Source: CAWBAT01 sp046331665
GTDB taxonomy: Bacteria; Acidobacteriota; Terriglobia; Versatilivoradales; Versatilivoraceae
Assembly (NCBI GenBank): GCA_046331665.1
Contig: JAXLQK010000035.1
Coordinates: forward strand, 4,459 to 68,458
Reading direction: 5' to 3'
Length of the DNA: 64,000 bases
Of this stretch, positions 37,723-45,804 are shown piece after piece. Both the position numbers and the translations under genes were made by a program. Below the pieces are notes generated by a model. The model was not told the origin of the DNA. It saw only the letters and a list, made by a program, of their open reading frames with translations, and ran no database searches. The stretch's first letter is position 1. The number at the start of each line of letters is the position of its first letter.

Positions 37723-38487
37723 TTGACCATGAAACGCAAAGTGATTTCCCAAGCCTCAGTTATCTTGACACTGCTTTTGCTATTGCTTGTCGCCGGATGT
37801 AAGAAGAAAACCACTCCAGCTCAGGCCCCGCCTCCCCCACCGGCGAAGCCTGAAGTAACCAAACCCACAGCCAGTCTTTCGGCGAGTCCGTCGTCCATTG
37901 AAAAAGGAGAATCTTCCACATTGACCTGGAGCACGAGTGGCGCTACTAACGTCAGCATCGAGCCAGGTATCGGAGATGTGAGCACTTCCGGCAATCGATC
38001 TGTATCCCCGAGTTCGACAACGTCCTATACACTGACTGCAAAAGGAGAGGGGGGCATCACCACCGCCACTGCACAAGTTTCGGTCAATGCGCCCCCACCG
38101 CCGACGCCCACCAGCGCTCCCAAAGTGAAATCGATTGCTGAGCTTTTCAACGAAGAAGTCCGGGATGTCTACTTTGATTATGACAAGTCCGATATCCGCG
38201 ATGACGCCAAGCCTACTCTGGCCGCGGCGGCGAACTTCTTGAAAACGAATAGCTACATTAAGTTTTCCATCGGCGGGCATTGCGACGAACGTGGCAGCGA
38301 GGAATACAACCTGGGTCTAGGAGATCGCCGCGCCAACTCCGTAAAGACCTATCTCATTTCCCTGGGGATCACTGCCGACCGCATGACCGCGATTAGTTAC
38401 GGGAAAGAGCAGCCGGTCTGTCACGACTCTAATGAAGAATGTTGGCAAAAGAATCGTCGCGCTCACTTTACGATTTCTGAAAAGTAA
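37723..38487 (+). CDS. pal: Peptidoglycan-associated lipoprotein Pal with Ig-like insert
   Basis: A 254-residue outer-membrane lipoprotein. A signal peptide with lipobox LLVAGC (Cys26 counted from the TTG) is followed by a proline-rich spacer. An Ig-like beta domain (about 45-120, with SIEKGESSTLTWSTSGATN) comes next, then an OmpA-like peptidoglycan-binding domain (about 140-254) with VYFDYDKSDIR, GHCDERGSEEYNLGLGDRR and the conserved Asp and Arg that hold diaminopimelate. The TTG at 37723 has GGAGGA at ideal spacing; an in-frame ATG lies two codons later. Standard Pal lacks the Ig-like insert. A strong terminator follows. Confidence 0.92.
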   Translation: MTMKRKVISQASVILTLLLLLLVAGCKKKTTPAQAPPPPPAKPEVTKPTASLSASPSSIEKGESSTLTWSTSGATNVSIEPGIGDVSTSGNRSVSPSSTTSYTLTAKGEGGITTATAQVSVNAPPPPTPTSAPKVKSIAELFNEEVRDVYFDYDKSDIRDDAKPTLAAAANFLKTNSYIKFSIGGHCDERGSEEYNLGLGDRRANSVKTYLISLGITADRMTAISYGKEQPVCHDSNEECWQKNRRAHFTISEK

Positions 38488-38502
38488 CCTGAGCCCTCCT
38501 TC

Positions 38503-38539
38503 AACAACAACCCTGCCCTGTGCAGGGTTGTTGTTTTTT
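38503..38539 (+). terminator. Rho-independent terminator after pal
   Basis: A perfect 14-bp stem (AACAACAACCCTGC at 38503-38516 with GCAGGGTTGTTGTT at 38522-38535), a five-base loop CCTGT and a T run to 38539. It lies 16 bases after the pal stop and should end the tolQ-to-pal transcript, leaving cpoB to its own promoter or read-through. Confidence 0.9.
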
Positions 38540-38627
38540 GGGCCTGTTTGTGTTCTTGGTTTTGTCTTTCCTTTTCGCTATGATGAAAAGCCAGCCATTG
38601 AATTTATGTGACTCGAGGTGATCAGCG

Positions 38628-39494
38628 TTGTCAAAGAGACTCATCCTGATATCTTTTCTCGTGCTGAGTTTGTTACCACAGTGGCTGTTGGGTGAGAGCA
38701 AGGAAATCATCCGACTGCAAGCCGACATGACTCTCCTTCAACAGCAGGTTCGTGATTTGCAGAAGAGTTTTGACCAGCAAGGTGCAGTGTTGAAAACTTT
38801 GGTGGAGCAACTGGCGGATCAAGTCTCTACCTTGAAGAAAAGTGTGGAGGAAATCAAAGGGTCCAATCAGCAGACCCAGGCCTCGGTAGGAGCAAAGATT
38901 GAATCGGTAAACGGTCAGTTCTCGGCCGTCAATTCCAGCTTGGATTTAGTCCTGGATCGGATTTCAAAGCTTTCCCAGCAAATCGCAGAAACAAAAGCCA
39001 AAGTGGAGGTCTTGGACCAACCGCAGCAGGGGTCCCCGGGTGCACCCGCCGGCCCGGCGCGAGCAGGACCACCCTCCCCTGAGGAGCTTTACAACGCCGC
39101 TTACGGTGATTTCATCAAGCAAAATTACGATCTTGCCCGTCAGGGATTCGAAGAGTATGTGAAAACTTATCCCGATACAGAGCTTTCCGATAATGCTCAA
39201 TATTGGATTGGTGAGTCTTTTTACGTCCAGAGGAAGTTCCCAGACGCCATCAAAGCCTTTGATCGCGTCCTGCAAGACTACCCCAAGGGGGACAAGGCAC
39301 CGGCCGCCGCATTGAAAAAGTCCTATAGCCTGCTGGAAAGCAAGAATACGGAAGTAGGAATCAAAGAATTGAGGCTTTTGGTAGCCAGGTATCCTGGCAC
39401 GGACTCCGCGCAACTGGCCAAGGACCGCCTAAATTCGCTCGGCGTGCCCGTCCAGGAAAAGGCGACTCCAGCCAAGCGCCCGCCTCATCGGTAA
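38628..39494 (+). CDS. cpoB: Tol-Pal system protein CpoB (YbgF)
   Basis: A 288-residue periplasmic protein coordinating Tol-Pal with peptidoglycan synthesis. It has a signal peptide (about 1-22, ending WLLGESK), an N-terminal trimeric coiled coil (about 25-120), a Pro/Gly/Ala-rich linker and C-terminal TPRs (about 150-275, starting EELYNAAYGDFIKQNYDLA), which is the canonical order. The start is a TTG with GAGGTG nearby. It lies beyond the terminator that follows pal. Confidence 0.92.
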   Translation: MSKRLILISFLVLSLLPQWLLGESKEIIRLQADMTLLQQQVRDLQKSFDQQGAVLKTLVEQLADQVSTLKKSVEEIKGSNQQTQASVGAKIESVNGQFSAVNSSLDLVLDRISKLSQQIAETKAKVEVLDQPQQGSPGAPAGPARAGPPSPEELYNAAYGDFIKQNYDLARQGFEEYVKTYPDTELSDNAQYWIGESFYVQRKFPDAIKAFDRVLQDYPKGDKAPAAALKKSYSLLESKNTEVGIKELRLLVARYPGTDSAQLAKDRLNSLGVPVQEKATPAKRPPHR

Positions 39495-39579
39495 AAGGAG
39501 GCATGGGCTTCCTTGGTACAATTTCAAGAAAAGCCGACTATCTGCAATCGATTGAATCGCTTAAAAAGGGGGAGGGCAC

Positions 39580-40014
39580 ATGGCAAACTCGGTGAATAAA
39601 GTCATCCTGGTCGGACGGTTGGGAAAGGACCCTGAACTGAAGTATACGCAATCGGGGACTCCCGTTGCACGGTTTACCCTCGCCACCGACGAGAATTGGA
39701 AAGACCAGAACGGGGAGAAGCAACAGAGAACCGAATGGCACAATATTGTAGCCTGGAGGAAACTTGCAGAAATTTGCGGCCAGTACCTAAATAAGGGGAA
39801 GCTAGTCTATGTGGAAGGCCGCCTGCAGACCCGAAGTTGGGAAGATAAGGAAGGAAATAAACGATATACGACCGAAATCCAGGCGGACAATCTGGTGATG
39901 CTCTCCGCCCGGACGGATGAGGCACGGCAGGAAAGAGGTGCGGCAGCGGCGGCTTCTTCCAATACGGGTGCGGGGTTTGAGCCTGAAATCACCGATGATG
40001 ATGTCCCGTTTTAA
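39580..40014 (+). CDS. ssb: Single-stranded DNA-binding protein
   Basis: A 144-residue SSB. The OB fold covers about 1-108 (NKVILVGRLGKDPELKYTQ, TEWHNIVAWRKLAEICGQYL), followed by a short linker and the acidic interaction tip DDDVPF at the C-terminus. It carries the standard complement of one OB domain per subunit, so a homotetramer is expected. Single gene downstream of cpoB. Confidence 0.97.
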   Translation: MANSVNKVILVGRLGKDPELKYTQSGTPVARFTLATDENWKDQNGEKQQRTEWHNIVAWRKLAEICGQYLNKGKLVYVEGRLQTRSWEDKEGNKRYTTEIQADNLVMLSARTDEARQERGAAAAASSNTGAGFEPEITDDDVPF

Positions 40015-40119
40015 CCCTGAGACCCTTCCCTGAAGGCTCGCATCCTCCAAGTTCTGTTTTTCGCATCCGGCCTGCTCGGTGTCCATTTTTCATGTTAAGA
40101 TTGGTATGTACAGCCTGCT

Positions 40120-40305
40120 ATGCCTAAATGTAAGAGCTGTGGCAAAAAGATTCGATGGTACGCAGTCTTCAGGAATCCATTGTTGCTTCGGAACTGGAAG
40201 GTCTTAAATGCTTCGCTTTTCGAGACGCTTTGCCTCGAATGTGTCGCGAGCTGGAACAGCTATTTTGAAGGGGTCAAGAAACTAAGATCCAAATCCACAC
40301 CGTAG
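40120..40305 (+). CDS. Small zinc-finger-like protein
   Basis: A 61-residue basic protein with CKSCGKK at the N-terminus and LCLEC about 30 residues on, a probable zinc knuckle. The ribosome-binding site is weak. It is the first of three same-strand genes that end with the pseudokinase. No family recognised. Confidence 0.55.
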   Translation: MPKCKSCGKKIRWYAVFRNPLLLRNWKVLNASLFETLCLECVASWNSYFEGVKKLRSKSTP

Positions 40306-40323
40306 AATGGTGGAGGACGGGCC

Positions 40324-40815
40324 ATGCGAAAAATCATAGGGTGGATGTGCTATCTCGTCGGTGCGGGGTTGACCGTGCTGGCGCTCCAGATCTTCGTCAA
40401 TTGTGATGTTATTCGAATTTTTGCTCGTAGCAGTAACATTTTGACGATGCCCTTCTGGGAGTTCATCCTGCAGAGCTCTGGCCAGCACCAAGCCTATCCT
40501 AATGGCTATTTTGTCCATCTGATTCGCGATATCGGTCTGTTAGGGTTGGGAATCTTGATCATTATCATGGGACGGGAGAATCTTGTGTTCAAAGATTTTT
40601 CCCTCAAGAAGAAAGTGCCCATGGTTGTCTGTCCCGAATGTCGCCGGAAGACTTACGCTGATGCTTATTGCCGGTTCTGCGGGTTTAATCTGGTGACCTT
40701 GCAACCTACGGCTGAATCTCCCACGCCCATGGCCTTTTGGAAGGTCTCGCTCTACAGTTACCTCACCGTCTCGGTTGTCCTGATTGTCATCAATCTTTTA
40801 ATGCTCAATCCCTAA
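40324..40815 (+). CDS. Membrane protein with cytoplasmic zinc ribbon
   Basis: A 163-residue protein. Two hydrophobic spans (about 5-25 and 68-85), then a zinc ribbon (VCPECRRK...YCRFCGFNL, about 99-120), then a third span (about 140-161). GGAGG precedes the ATG. Its stop codon overlaps the start of the pseudokinase (TAATG), so the two are translationally coupled and probably act together. No family recognised; a membrane adaptor for the kinase-like protein is a reasonable guess. Confidence 0.75.
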   Translation: MRKIIGWMCYLVGAGLTVLALQIFVNCDVIRIFARSSNILTMPFWEFILQSSGQHQAYPNGYFVHLIRDIGLLGLGILIIIMGRENLVFKDFSLKKKVPMVVCPECRRKTYADAYCRFCGFNLVTLQPTAESPTPMAFWKVSLYSYLTVSVVLIVINLLMLNP

Positions 40816-41756
40816 TGATTGGACGTAACGTCGGCGATTATCGGGTTCTCGCCAAGTTTGATTTGGGCGAAAGCGGCCCCGTGTACAAAGCCGTACATAT
40901 TACCCAGCGCCAGACCTACCTCTTGAAGCTTCTCCACGGCCCCCTGGATCGGGCCATCCCCGCTCATCATGACTTCATTGAAACCGTTCAAATGGCTTGT
41001 TATTTGGACCACCCCAACATCGCCAGAACGTTACCCCTGGAGTTTTATGAGGATATCACGGTCATCCCTCTGGAATTTGTTTATGGACTGGAACTGTCAG
41101 AAAAGATTTCAGAAGGGAGAACTCCCGTCGAAACTGTCCTGAAGATGGCGATCCAGGGAGCCGAGGCTCTTCAGACAGCACACAATGTTGGTTTAACGCA
41201 TGGTAAGCTGACTTCGAACAATGTTCTTCTGACGCAGGACGGAGAAGTCAAGATTCTGGAGTTTGGGCTGGCCGGGCTCCAGGAAGACATGCTTTTCAGG
41301 GGAGTTGAGGAAACTCCCTATCCCCTGCTTCCTGTGCCTTCGCGCCGGCCTCCCCTCTCACGTTTTGCCTATCAGGCTCCAGAGCAACTGAACGGTGATC
41401 ACGCTGGACCATCGGCAGATCTGTTTGCCTTCGGGGTCATGCTCTACGAAATGCTGGCGGGAGAATTTCTATTCTTGGGGGACGACGTCGGGGAACTCTA
41501 CCGACAGATTCGGCAACGAGAGTTGCCCAGAATTGAGCAAGTTCGCCCCGAGGTTTCTCGATCCCTGGGCGAGATCGTTACGACGTTGGTGCAAAAAGAT
41601 CCTGCGCGGCGTTATTACTCTGCCGAGTTTCTCCTGGAGGATTTGAGGAAAATACGAGGAGGAAGAACTGTTGAACGCCTCAGTTTCCAGCCCAAAGACC
41701 CCGCCCTCTCCCGCCGTTCATTCTTCCGACGTTTTGTGAAGGACTCAGACCATTAG
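40815..41756 (+). CDS. Predicted Ser/Thr pseudokinase (Hanks-type fold)
   Basis: A 313-residue protein from the ATG that overlaps the upstream stop; the longer frame to 40737 only re-reads the neighbour's end. The kinase fold is clear: glycine-loop region (FDLGESGPVYKA, 16-26), ATP-anchoring Lys38, APE motif (188-190) and the helix F Asp (PSADLFAFGVMLYEML). Catalytic residues are lost: HRD is HGK (129-131), so the catalytic Asp is Lys131, and DFG is EFG (Glu149). Asn136 is kept. It may still bind nucleotide through Lys38. No membrane span or sensor domain, so it would depend on the coupled membrane protein. Confidence 0.85.
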   Translation: MIGRNVGDYRVLAKFDLGESGPVYKAVHITQRQTYLLKLLHGPLDRAIPAHHDFIETVQMACYLDHPNIARTLPLEFYEDITVIPLEFVYGLELSEKISEGRTPVETVLKMAIQGAEALQTAHNVGLTHGKLTSNNVLLTQDGEVKILEFGLAGLQEDMLFRGVEETPYPLLPVPSRRPPLSRFAYQAPEQLNGDHAGPSADLFAFGVMLYEMLAGEFLFLGDDVGELYRQIRQRELPRIEQVRPEVSRSLGEIVTTLVQKDPARRYYSAEFLLEDLRKIRGGRTVERLSFQPKDPALSRRSFFRRFVKDSDH

Positions 41757-41775
41757 ATACCTGAAAGGGAATACA

Positions 41776-41858
41776 TGCGGCTGGTAGCCGCACGAATCAG
41801 GCCTGCCAGCTCTTTATCAGGGAGCCCACGTGGCGGGACTGTAAACTCCATCCCGCCA
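41776..41858. repeat. Two small inverted repeats between convergent genes
   Basis: TGCGGCT/AGCCGCA (41776-41792, three-base loop) and TGGCGGGA/TCCCGCCA (41831-41858, twelve-base loop) are perfect inverted repeats in the 121-base gap between the pseudokinase and the convergent PilZ gene. Neither is followed by a T run, so intrinsic termination is doubtful, but they could form transcript-end hairpins. Confidence 0.4.
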
Positions 41859-41877
41859 TCCTCATGCAAATTAGTGA

Positions 41878-42255
41878 TTATGAATTAAAGGCGCGTTCCA
41901 GCTTGGGAAGGACCTGCTCCCCATGGGATATGACCCATTGCCCCACAGGTTCAACGAGTTTGAAACCCATGTAGCGGGCGTTTCGTCGGGTATCGTGCTT
42001 CAACCAACATACATGAACCGTGAAGGAGGCACCCTTGGGGCTCAAAAGAGTCAAGACTTCTCCACGTTTGAGCTCCCGTCGCAGACGGAGACAGCCACCT
42101 CCAGCACTGACGTTGACTGTGTAGACATCGTCCACAAAAGCGGCTCCCGCCCCATCCATCCCAACCGCTTTGAAATGAATGACCATCGGAATTCTTTTCT
42201 TGATTCCGTAGCGATTTAGTCGGAATCCGTCTGCGGTCTCATTGAGTAGCATCAT
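41878..42255 (-). CDS. PilZ-domain protein
   Basis: A 125-residue PilZ-like protein from the ATG at 42255, which has AAAGGAA eight bases upstream (the open frame extends to 42345). The basic box RYGIKKR (about 15-21) is followed by NxSxxG (NVSAGG) and a beta-barrel pattern ending in a C-terminal helix. Spacing between the two boxes is a little longer than usual. Likely a cyclic-di-GMP responder. Confidence 0.7.
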   Translation of the reverse strand: MMLLNETADGFRLNRYGIKKRIPMVIHFKAVGMDGAGAAFVDDVYTVNVSAGGGCLRLRRELKRGEVLTLLSPKGASFTVHVCWLKHDTRRNARYMGFKLVEPVGQWVISHGEQVLPKLERAFNS

Positions 42256-42359
42256 AGTTTCGGTTCCTTTCCCCATTGTGTGCAAAATTTTGTCCGGCCA
42301 GTTACAATTTACGCCTCTCAAATCCCCTTTTGGATTCTTGGGCATTCTTTTGTGAAGCT

Positions 42360-42893
42360 TTAAGAATCCAACTGCCTTGTTTGAGCACTTCGTTGCCCAA
42401 AAACGGAGCCATCAAGAATCAATTTCATGGATTGCCGGTCTAAACGGTAGGGCAGCCATTCCTTGAGGCGCCGGGCGCCCATCCGGGAATAGAAATCGAT
42501 TGCCAATTGGTTCCAATCCAGGACGAGCCATTCCATCCGTCCACACTCGCGGCGGATGGCTTCTTGGACACAATGGAGAAAAAGAGACCTCCCAACGCCG
42601 ATCTTCCGAAACTCCGAAAGCACAAAAATATCTTCCAGAAAGAGGGTGGGCAGCGCGAGGAACGAGGAGTACGTTTCCAGCGTGATGGCATACCCCACGA
42701 TGCGCCCTGAGCATTGCGCCAGGTACACCTCAAAGCGGGGTTTGGGACCAAACGCATCCTGAATCAGCCTTTCCTTGGCGGCCGTATCAGGCGGGGGCAG
42801 CTTTTCATAGGCGGCCAAGGCATCAATTAATTCCAGCCATGCCGGCCCGTCTTGTGGGTCAGCCGTGCGAACCAGGATATTGAATTTCGTCAA
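42360..42893 (-). CDS. GNAT-family N-acetyltransferase
   Basis: A 177-residue GNAT protein from a TTG at 42893 with a strong AAGGAGG five bases upstream; the open frame to 42938 has no such signal. The acetyl-CoA loop appears as SEFRKIGVGRSLF (motif A), and LVLDWNQLAIDFYSRMGAR is the conserved C-terminal motif. It resembles diamine or amino acid acetyltransferases in layout; the acceptor is unknown. Divergent from the prenyl synthase with a short shared upstream region. Confidence 0.85.
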   Translation of the reverse strand: MTKFNILVRTADPQDGPAWLELIDALAAYEKLPPPDTAAKERLIQDAFGPKPRFEVYLAQCSGRIVGYAITLETYSSFLALPTLFLEDIFVLSEFRKIGVGRSLFLHCVQEAIRRECGRMEWLVLDWNQLAIDFYSRMGARRLKEWLPYRLDRQSMKLILDGSVFGQRSAQTRQLDS

Positions 42894-42980
42894 GAAATCC
42901 TCCTTCTCATCAGAACAGGGATCCAATATACTCCTCACCCTGCAGATTGTTTAGCATTGGATCTGGCTCGTTTCAATGGA

Positions 42981-43895
42981 ATGTCCGGAAAATCTATGAC
43001 CTCCCCGCAATTCGAATCGTATGTGAGCAAAAAACGGCAAGCCACCGATCGCTGGCTCGAGCGGCTCTTACCGAAGCCGGAGGAGCCGCCCAAAGTGCTT
43101 CCTGAGTCCATGCGCTACAGTGTTTTCGCCGGCGGAAAGCGTCTGCGCCCCATCCTGGCCATCGCTGCCTTTGAAGTCTCAGGGAAATCCGGCGAGGCGA
43201 TCATGCCTGCGGCCTGCGCTTTGGAACTCATCCATACGTATTCCTTAATTCATGATGACTTGCCTTGCATGGATGACGATGACTTCAGACGCGGCAGGCC
43301 TACCAATCACAAAGTCTACGGTGAAGGGATGGCCGTTCTGACAGGTGACGCCTTGCTTACCCTGGCATTTGAAATTCTCCTGGTGACGGAACTTCCCTTC
43401 AACATACCGGCGAGGGTTTCTAGAGAAGTCGCCTTCCGCATTGCGAAAGCGGCTGGCCCCAGCGGAATGGTAGGCGGACAGGTGATGGATATTGAAGGGT
43501 ATTCCCGGGACCGTCAGCTGGAAACACTTGAAACCACTTGTCTGATGAAAACAGGGCATCTCATCGTGGCCTCTCTCGAAGCCGGAGCCCTGCTGGCAGA
43601 GGCAGATGCAATTACTTCCAAAGCTTTGACCGACTACGGAGCGAACCTGGGTCTCGCCTTTCAAGTGACAGACGACATCCTGAATGTGACTGGAGATGCC
43701 GCTGTCATGGGGAAGTCCGTAAAGAGTGATGCCTCTCACGACAAGGTAACATTTCCAGAATTGCTCGGCGTCGAAGGGGCAAGGGCCTACGCCCAACAAT
43801 GCATTGAGAAGGCCCGCAAGGCCCTTTCCCCCTTCGCTCAATCGGCCTGGTTTTTGAGCGAGCTTGGCGACTACGTCCTTACGCGGAAGTCCTGA
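42981..43895 (+). CDS. ispA: Short-chain polyprenyl diphosphate synthase (farnesyl/geranylgeranyl type)
   Basis: A trans-prenyltransferase of 304 residues. GGKRLRP (51-57), the first aspartate-rich motif DDLPCMD (92-98, with the two-residue insertion DDxxxxD typical of bacterial farnesyl synthases) and the second DDILN motif are all present. It makes C15 or C20 prenyl diphosphate for quinones, undecaprenyl or other isoprenoids. The start could be 42981 or the ATG at 42996; the frame to 42852 overlaps the divergent GNAT gene and is not supported. The chain length is not decided by what I can see. Confidence 0.92.
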   Translation: MSGKSMTSPQFESYVSKKRQATDRWLERLLPKPEEPPKVLPESMRYSVFAGGKRLRPILAIAAFEVSGKSGEAIMPAACALELIHTYSLIHDDLPCMDDDDFRRGRPTNHKVYGEGMAVLTGDALLTLAFEILLVTELPFNIPARVSREVAFRIAKAAGPSGMVGGQVMDIEGYSRDRQLETLETTCLMKTGHLIVASLEAGALLAEADAITSKALTDYGANLGLAFQVTDDILNVTGDAAVMGKSVKSDASHDKVTFPELLGVEGARAYAQQCIEKARKALSPFAQSAWFLSELGDYVLTRKS

Positions 43896-43977
43896 TTCCC
43901 TTCTGAAAAGTCATTGATCCTCCAGAAAATTAGTGCTATTTTTCGCACATTCTAATCATCCATAACAAGTAGTCAGT

Positions 43978-43993
43978 GCGCATCGGGATGCGC
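43978..43993. repeat. Short perfect hairpin upstream of a TPR gene
   Basis: GCGCAT (43978-43983) and ATGCGC (43988-43993) form a 6-bp stem with a CGGG loop in the 171-base gap between the prenyl synthase and the TPR gene. No T run follows; function unknown. Confidence 0.3.
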
Positions 43994-44066
43994 CTCATTG
44001 GAAACTCTGATTCAAACATACCTCAACAGGTTTTGTGGCGGGAATGCTTCTCTTCGGAGGTGAATC

Positions 44067-44537
44067 ATGGCAAACCCTTCCGTGCAAGAGTCTTTTGAGA
44101 GAGGGCTCGACTATCTCAAGAGAAATCGCATTCAGGAGGCCTCGAATGCTTTCCGGCAAGCCATCAAGACGGATCCCGACAATCCACAATTTCTTTCCTA
44201 TTACGGCCTGGTCCTGGCCCTTGGTGAGCATAATTTCCAGGATGCCATCAATTTCTGCAGAGCTGCCCTCCTGAAGGCGGCTTACGAACCTGAACTTTAT
44301 GTCAACCTTTGCAGGGTGTACTCAAGAGCGGGACAACGAAAAAAGGCGCTCGAAACTCTTCTGGAGGGGCTTCACTATGATCGCGGGAATCTTTTGCTCA
44401 TCCAGGAAATGAGGCGTATGGGGTGTCGACGAAGGCCGATCCTGGGATTTCTTTCCCGGGACCATTTTCTCAACAGGGTGCTGGGACGATTTACGCATGA
44501 ACTGAGCAGGAATGGCCGGCTGAAGAAAAGTCATTAA
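44067..44537 (+). CDS. TPR-repeat protein
   Basis: A 156-residue protein with about three tetratricopeptide repeats (residues 1-110: SFERGLDYLKRNRIQEASNA, YYGLVLALGEHNFQDAINF, LYVNLCRVYSRAGQRKKALE) and a basic C-terminal tail. No signal peptide, so a cytoplasmic adaptor is likely. GGAGG precedes the ATG. Similar small proteins sit alone in many genomes; partner unknown. Confidence 0.8.
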   Translation: MANPSVQESFERGLDYLKRNRIQEASNAFRQAIKTDPDNPQFLSYYGLVLALGEHNFQDAINFCRAALLKAAYEPELYVNLCRVYSRAGQRKKALETLLEGLHYDRGNLLLIQEMRRMGCRRRPILGFLSRDHFLNRVLGRFTHELSRNGRLKKSH

Positions 44538-44559
44538 TCCGGCCGGCAAGGCAGATGAC

Positions 44560-45051
44560 TTATTTCTTATGGATCTTTTCCTTGAGCTTTTCCTCAACGA
44601 GTGCCGGCACCAATCCATCCACCGATCCCCCCAATTTGAAGACTTCGCGGACCAAGCGTGAACTCAAGTAGCTGTAGGCATCTGCGGCCATCATGAACAC
44701 GGTTTCAAGGCGCGGCTCCAAGCGTCGATTCATCAGGGCCATTTGCAGCTCGTATTCGTAATCCGACACAGCGCGGATTCCCCGGACAATGACTTGGGCT
44801 CTTTGCTTCATTGCATACTCAACGAGGAGACCATCGAAAATGTCCACTCTCACATTGGGAAAGCGATGATCCAAGATGGCGCGTGTCATGCTGACCCGCT
44901 CCTCGGTGCTAAAGAGAGGTTCTTTCTCCAAATTGACGAGGATCGCCACCACCAATTCGTCGAAAAGCTTCACGCTTCGTTCAATAATATCCAGATGGCC
45001 GTTGGTTAGGGGGTCGAAAGTTCCCGGATAGATGGCGATGGTTTTTTTCAT
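44560..45051 (-). CDS. coaD: Phosphopantetheine adenylyltransferase
   Basis: Catalyses the penultimate step of coenzyme A synthesis, adenylating 4'-phosphopantetheine. The 163 residues match the family length, with the nucleotidyltransferase motif GTFDPLTNGHLDII (10-23) and the C-terminal substrate loop YSYLSSRLVREVFKLGG. Its ATG overlaps the rsmD stop by 4 bases (ATGA), the common rsmD-coaD pair. Confidence 0.97.
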   Translation of the reverse strand: MKKTIAIYPGTFDPLTNGHLDIIERSVKLFDELVVAILVNLEKEPLFSTEERVSMTRAILDHRFPNVRVDIFDGLLVEYAMKQRAQVIVRGIRAVSDYEYELQMALMNRRLEPRLETVFMMAADAYSYLSSRLVREVFKLGGSVDGLVPALVEEKLKEKIHKK

Positions 45052-45608
45052 GGTTGATAGAAGCTTAGAATGCTGTCTCCTTCCTGAATCTGTCGATACC
45101 GCACCAACCCTCCGAAAGAGTCTTCCAGGCCATACCGGCGAGAATGCTCCGCAATGACGAGCGCTGAATTCGAGAGCAAGTGATTTGCCTGCAATTGCAG
45201 AAAGACTCTTGGATACTCGTCCTTGGCCGCATAAGGAGGATCAAGGAATACGATATCAAACTTTTGATCGAATTGGCTCAGCCTTTTTAGTGCCTGTTCT
45301 ATCGGCATCCGGAGGACGCAATATTCTGATTCTGACAGCCCGCTCAATTGCTTCAAATTCTCCAAAACAATTTTTTCCGCTTGGGGAGATTGCTCGACAA
45401 ATGCCACCCAGGCAGCTCCCCGGCTCAAGGCTTCAATCCCAATACTGCCGCAGCCTGCATAGGCATCCAGAAATCTTGCGCCGGGAATCCGGCTTTGCAG
45501 GACATTAAATAGCGTCTCCTTCAGCCGATCGGAGGTGGGTCGGGTCGATGTCCCTTCCAACGTCTTAAGGCGGCGATTCCGGTATTGGCCTGCAATCACT
45601 CGAACCAT
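45048..45608 (-). CDS. rsmD: 16S rRNA (guanine-966-N2)-methyltransferase
   Basis: A 186-residue Rossmann methyltransferase acting on the 30S subunit. It starts MVRVIAGQYRNRRL, carries STRPTSDRLKETLFN, the SAM motif FLDAYAGCGSIGIEAL and the catalytic DPPY (FLDPPYAA). An in-frame GTG at 45632 would add eight residues, but the ATG matches the family start. Coupled to coaD. Confidence 0.95.
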   Translation of the reverse strand: MVRVIAGQYRNRRLKTLEGTSTRPTSDRLKETLFNVLQSRIPGARFLDAYAGCGSIGIEALSRGAAWVAFVEQSPQAEKIVLENLKQLSGLSESEYCVLRMPIEQALKRLSQFDQKFDIVFLDPPYAAKDEYPRVFLQLQANHLLSNSALVIAEHSRRYGLEDSFGGLVRYRQIQEGDSILSFYQP

Positions 45609-45804
45609 TTCAAACGACTGCCTCTGAACCACTCATCTTGAAAGTGTCCACCTCTTGCCTGAAGGATTGCATCGATCGGTGCCTCCCTTCAACAAATCTT
45701 CGTTGTCTGGCAGAGTGGACAGGTCGAGGCGCGGCGGGCTCGAGTTCCGTCCTCGAACCATTGTTTCACTAGTTGCCACCGGCGAACCGGATCTGGTTCC
45801 TGCG

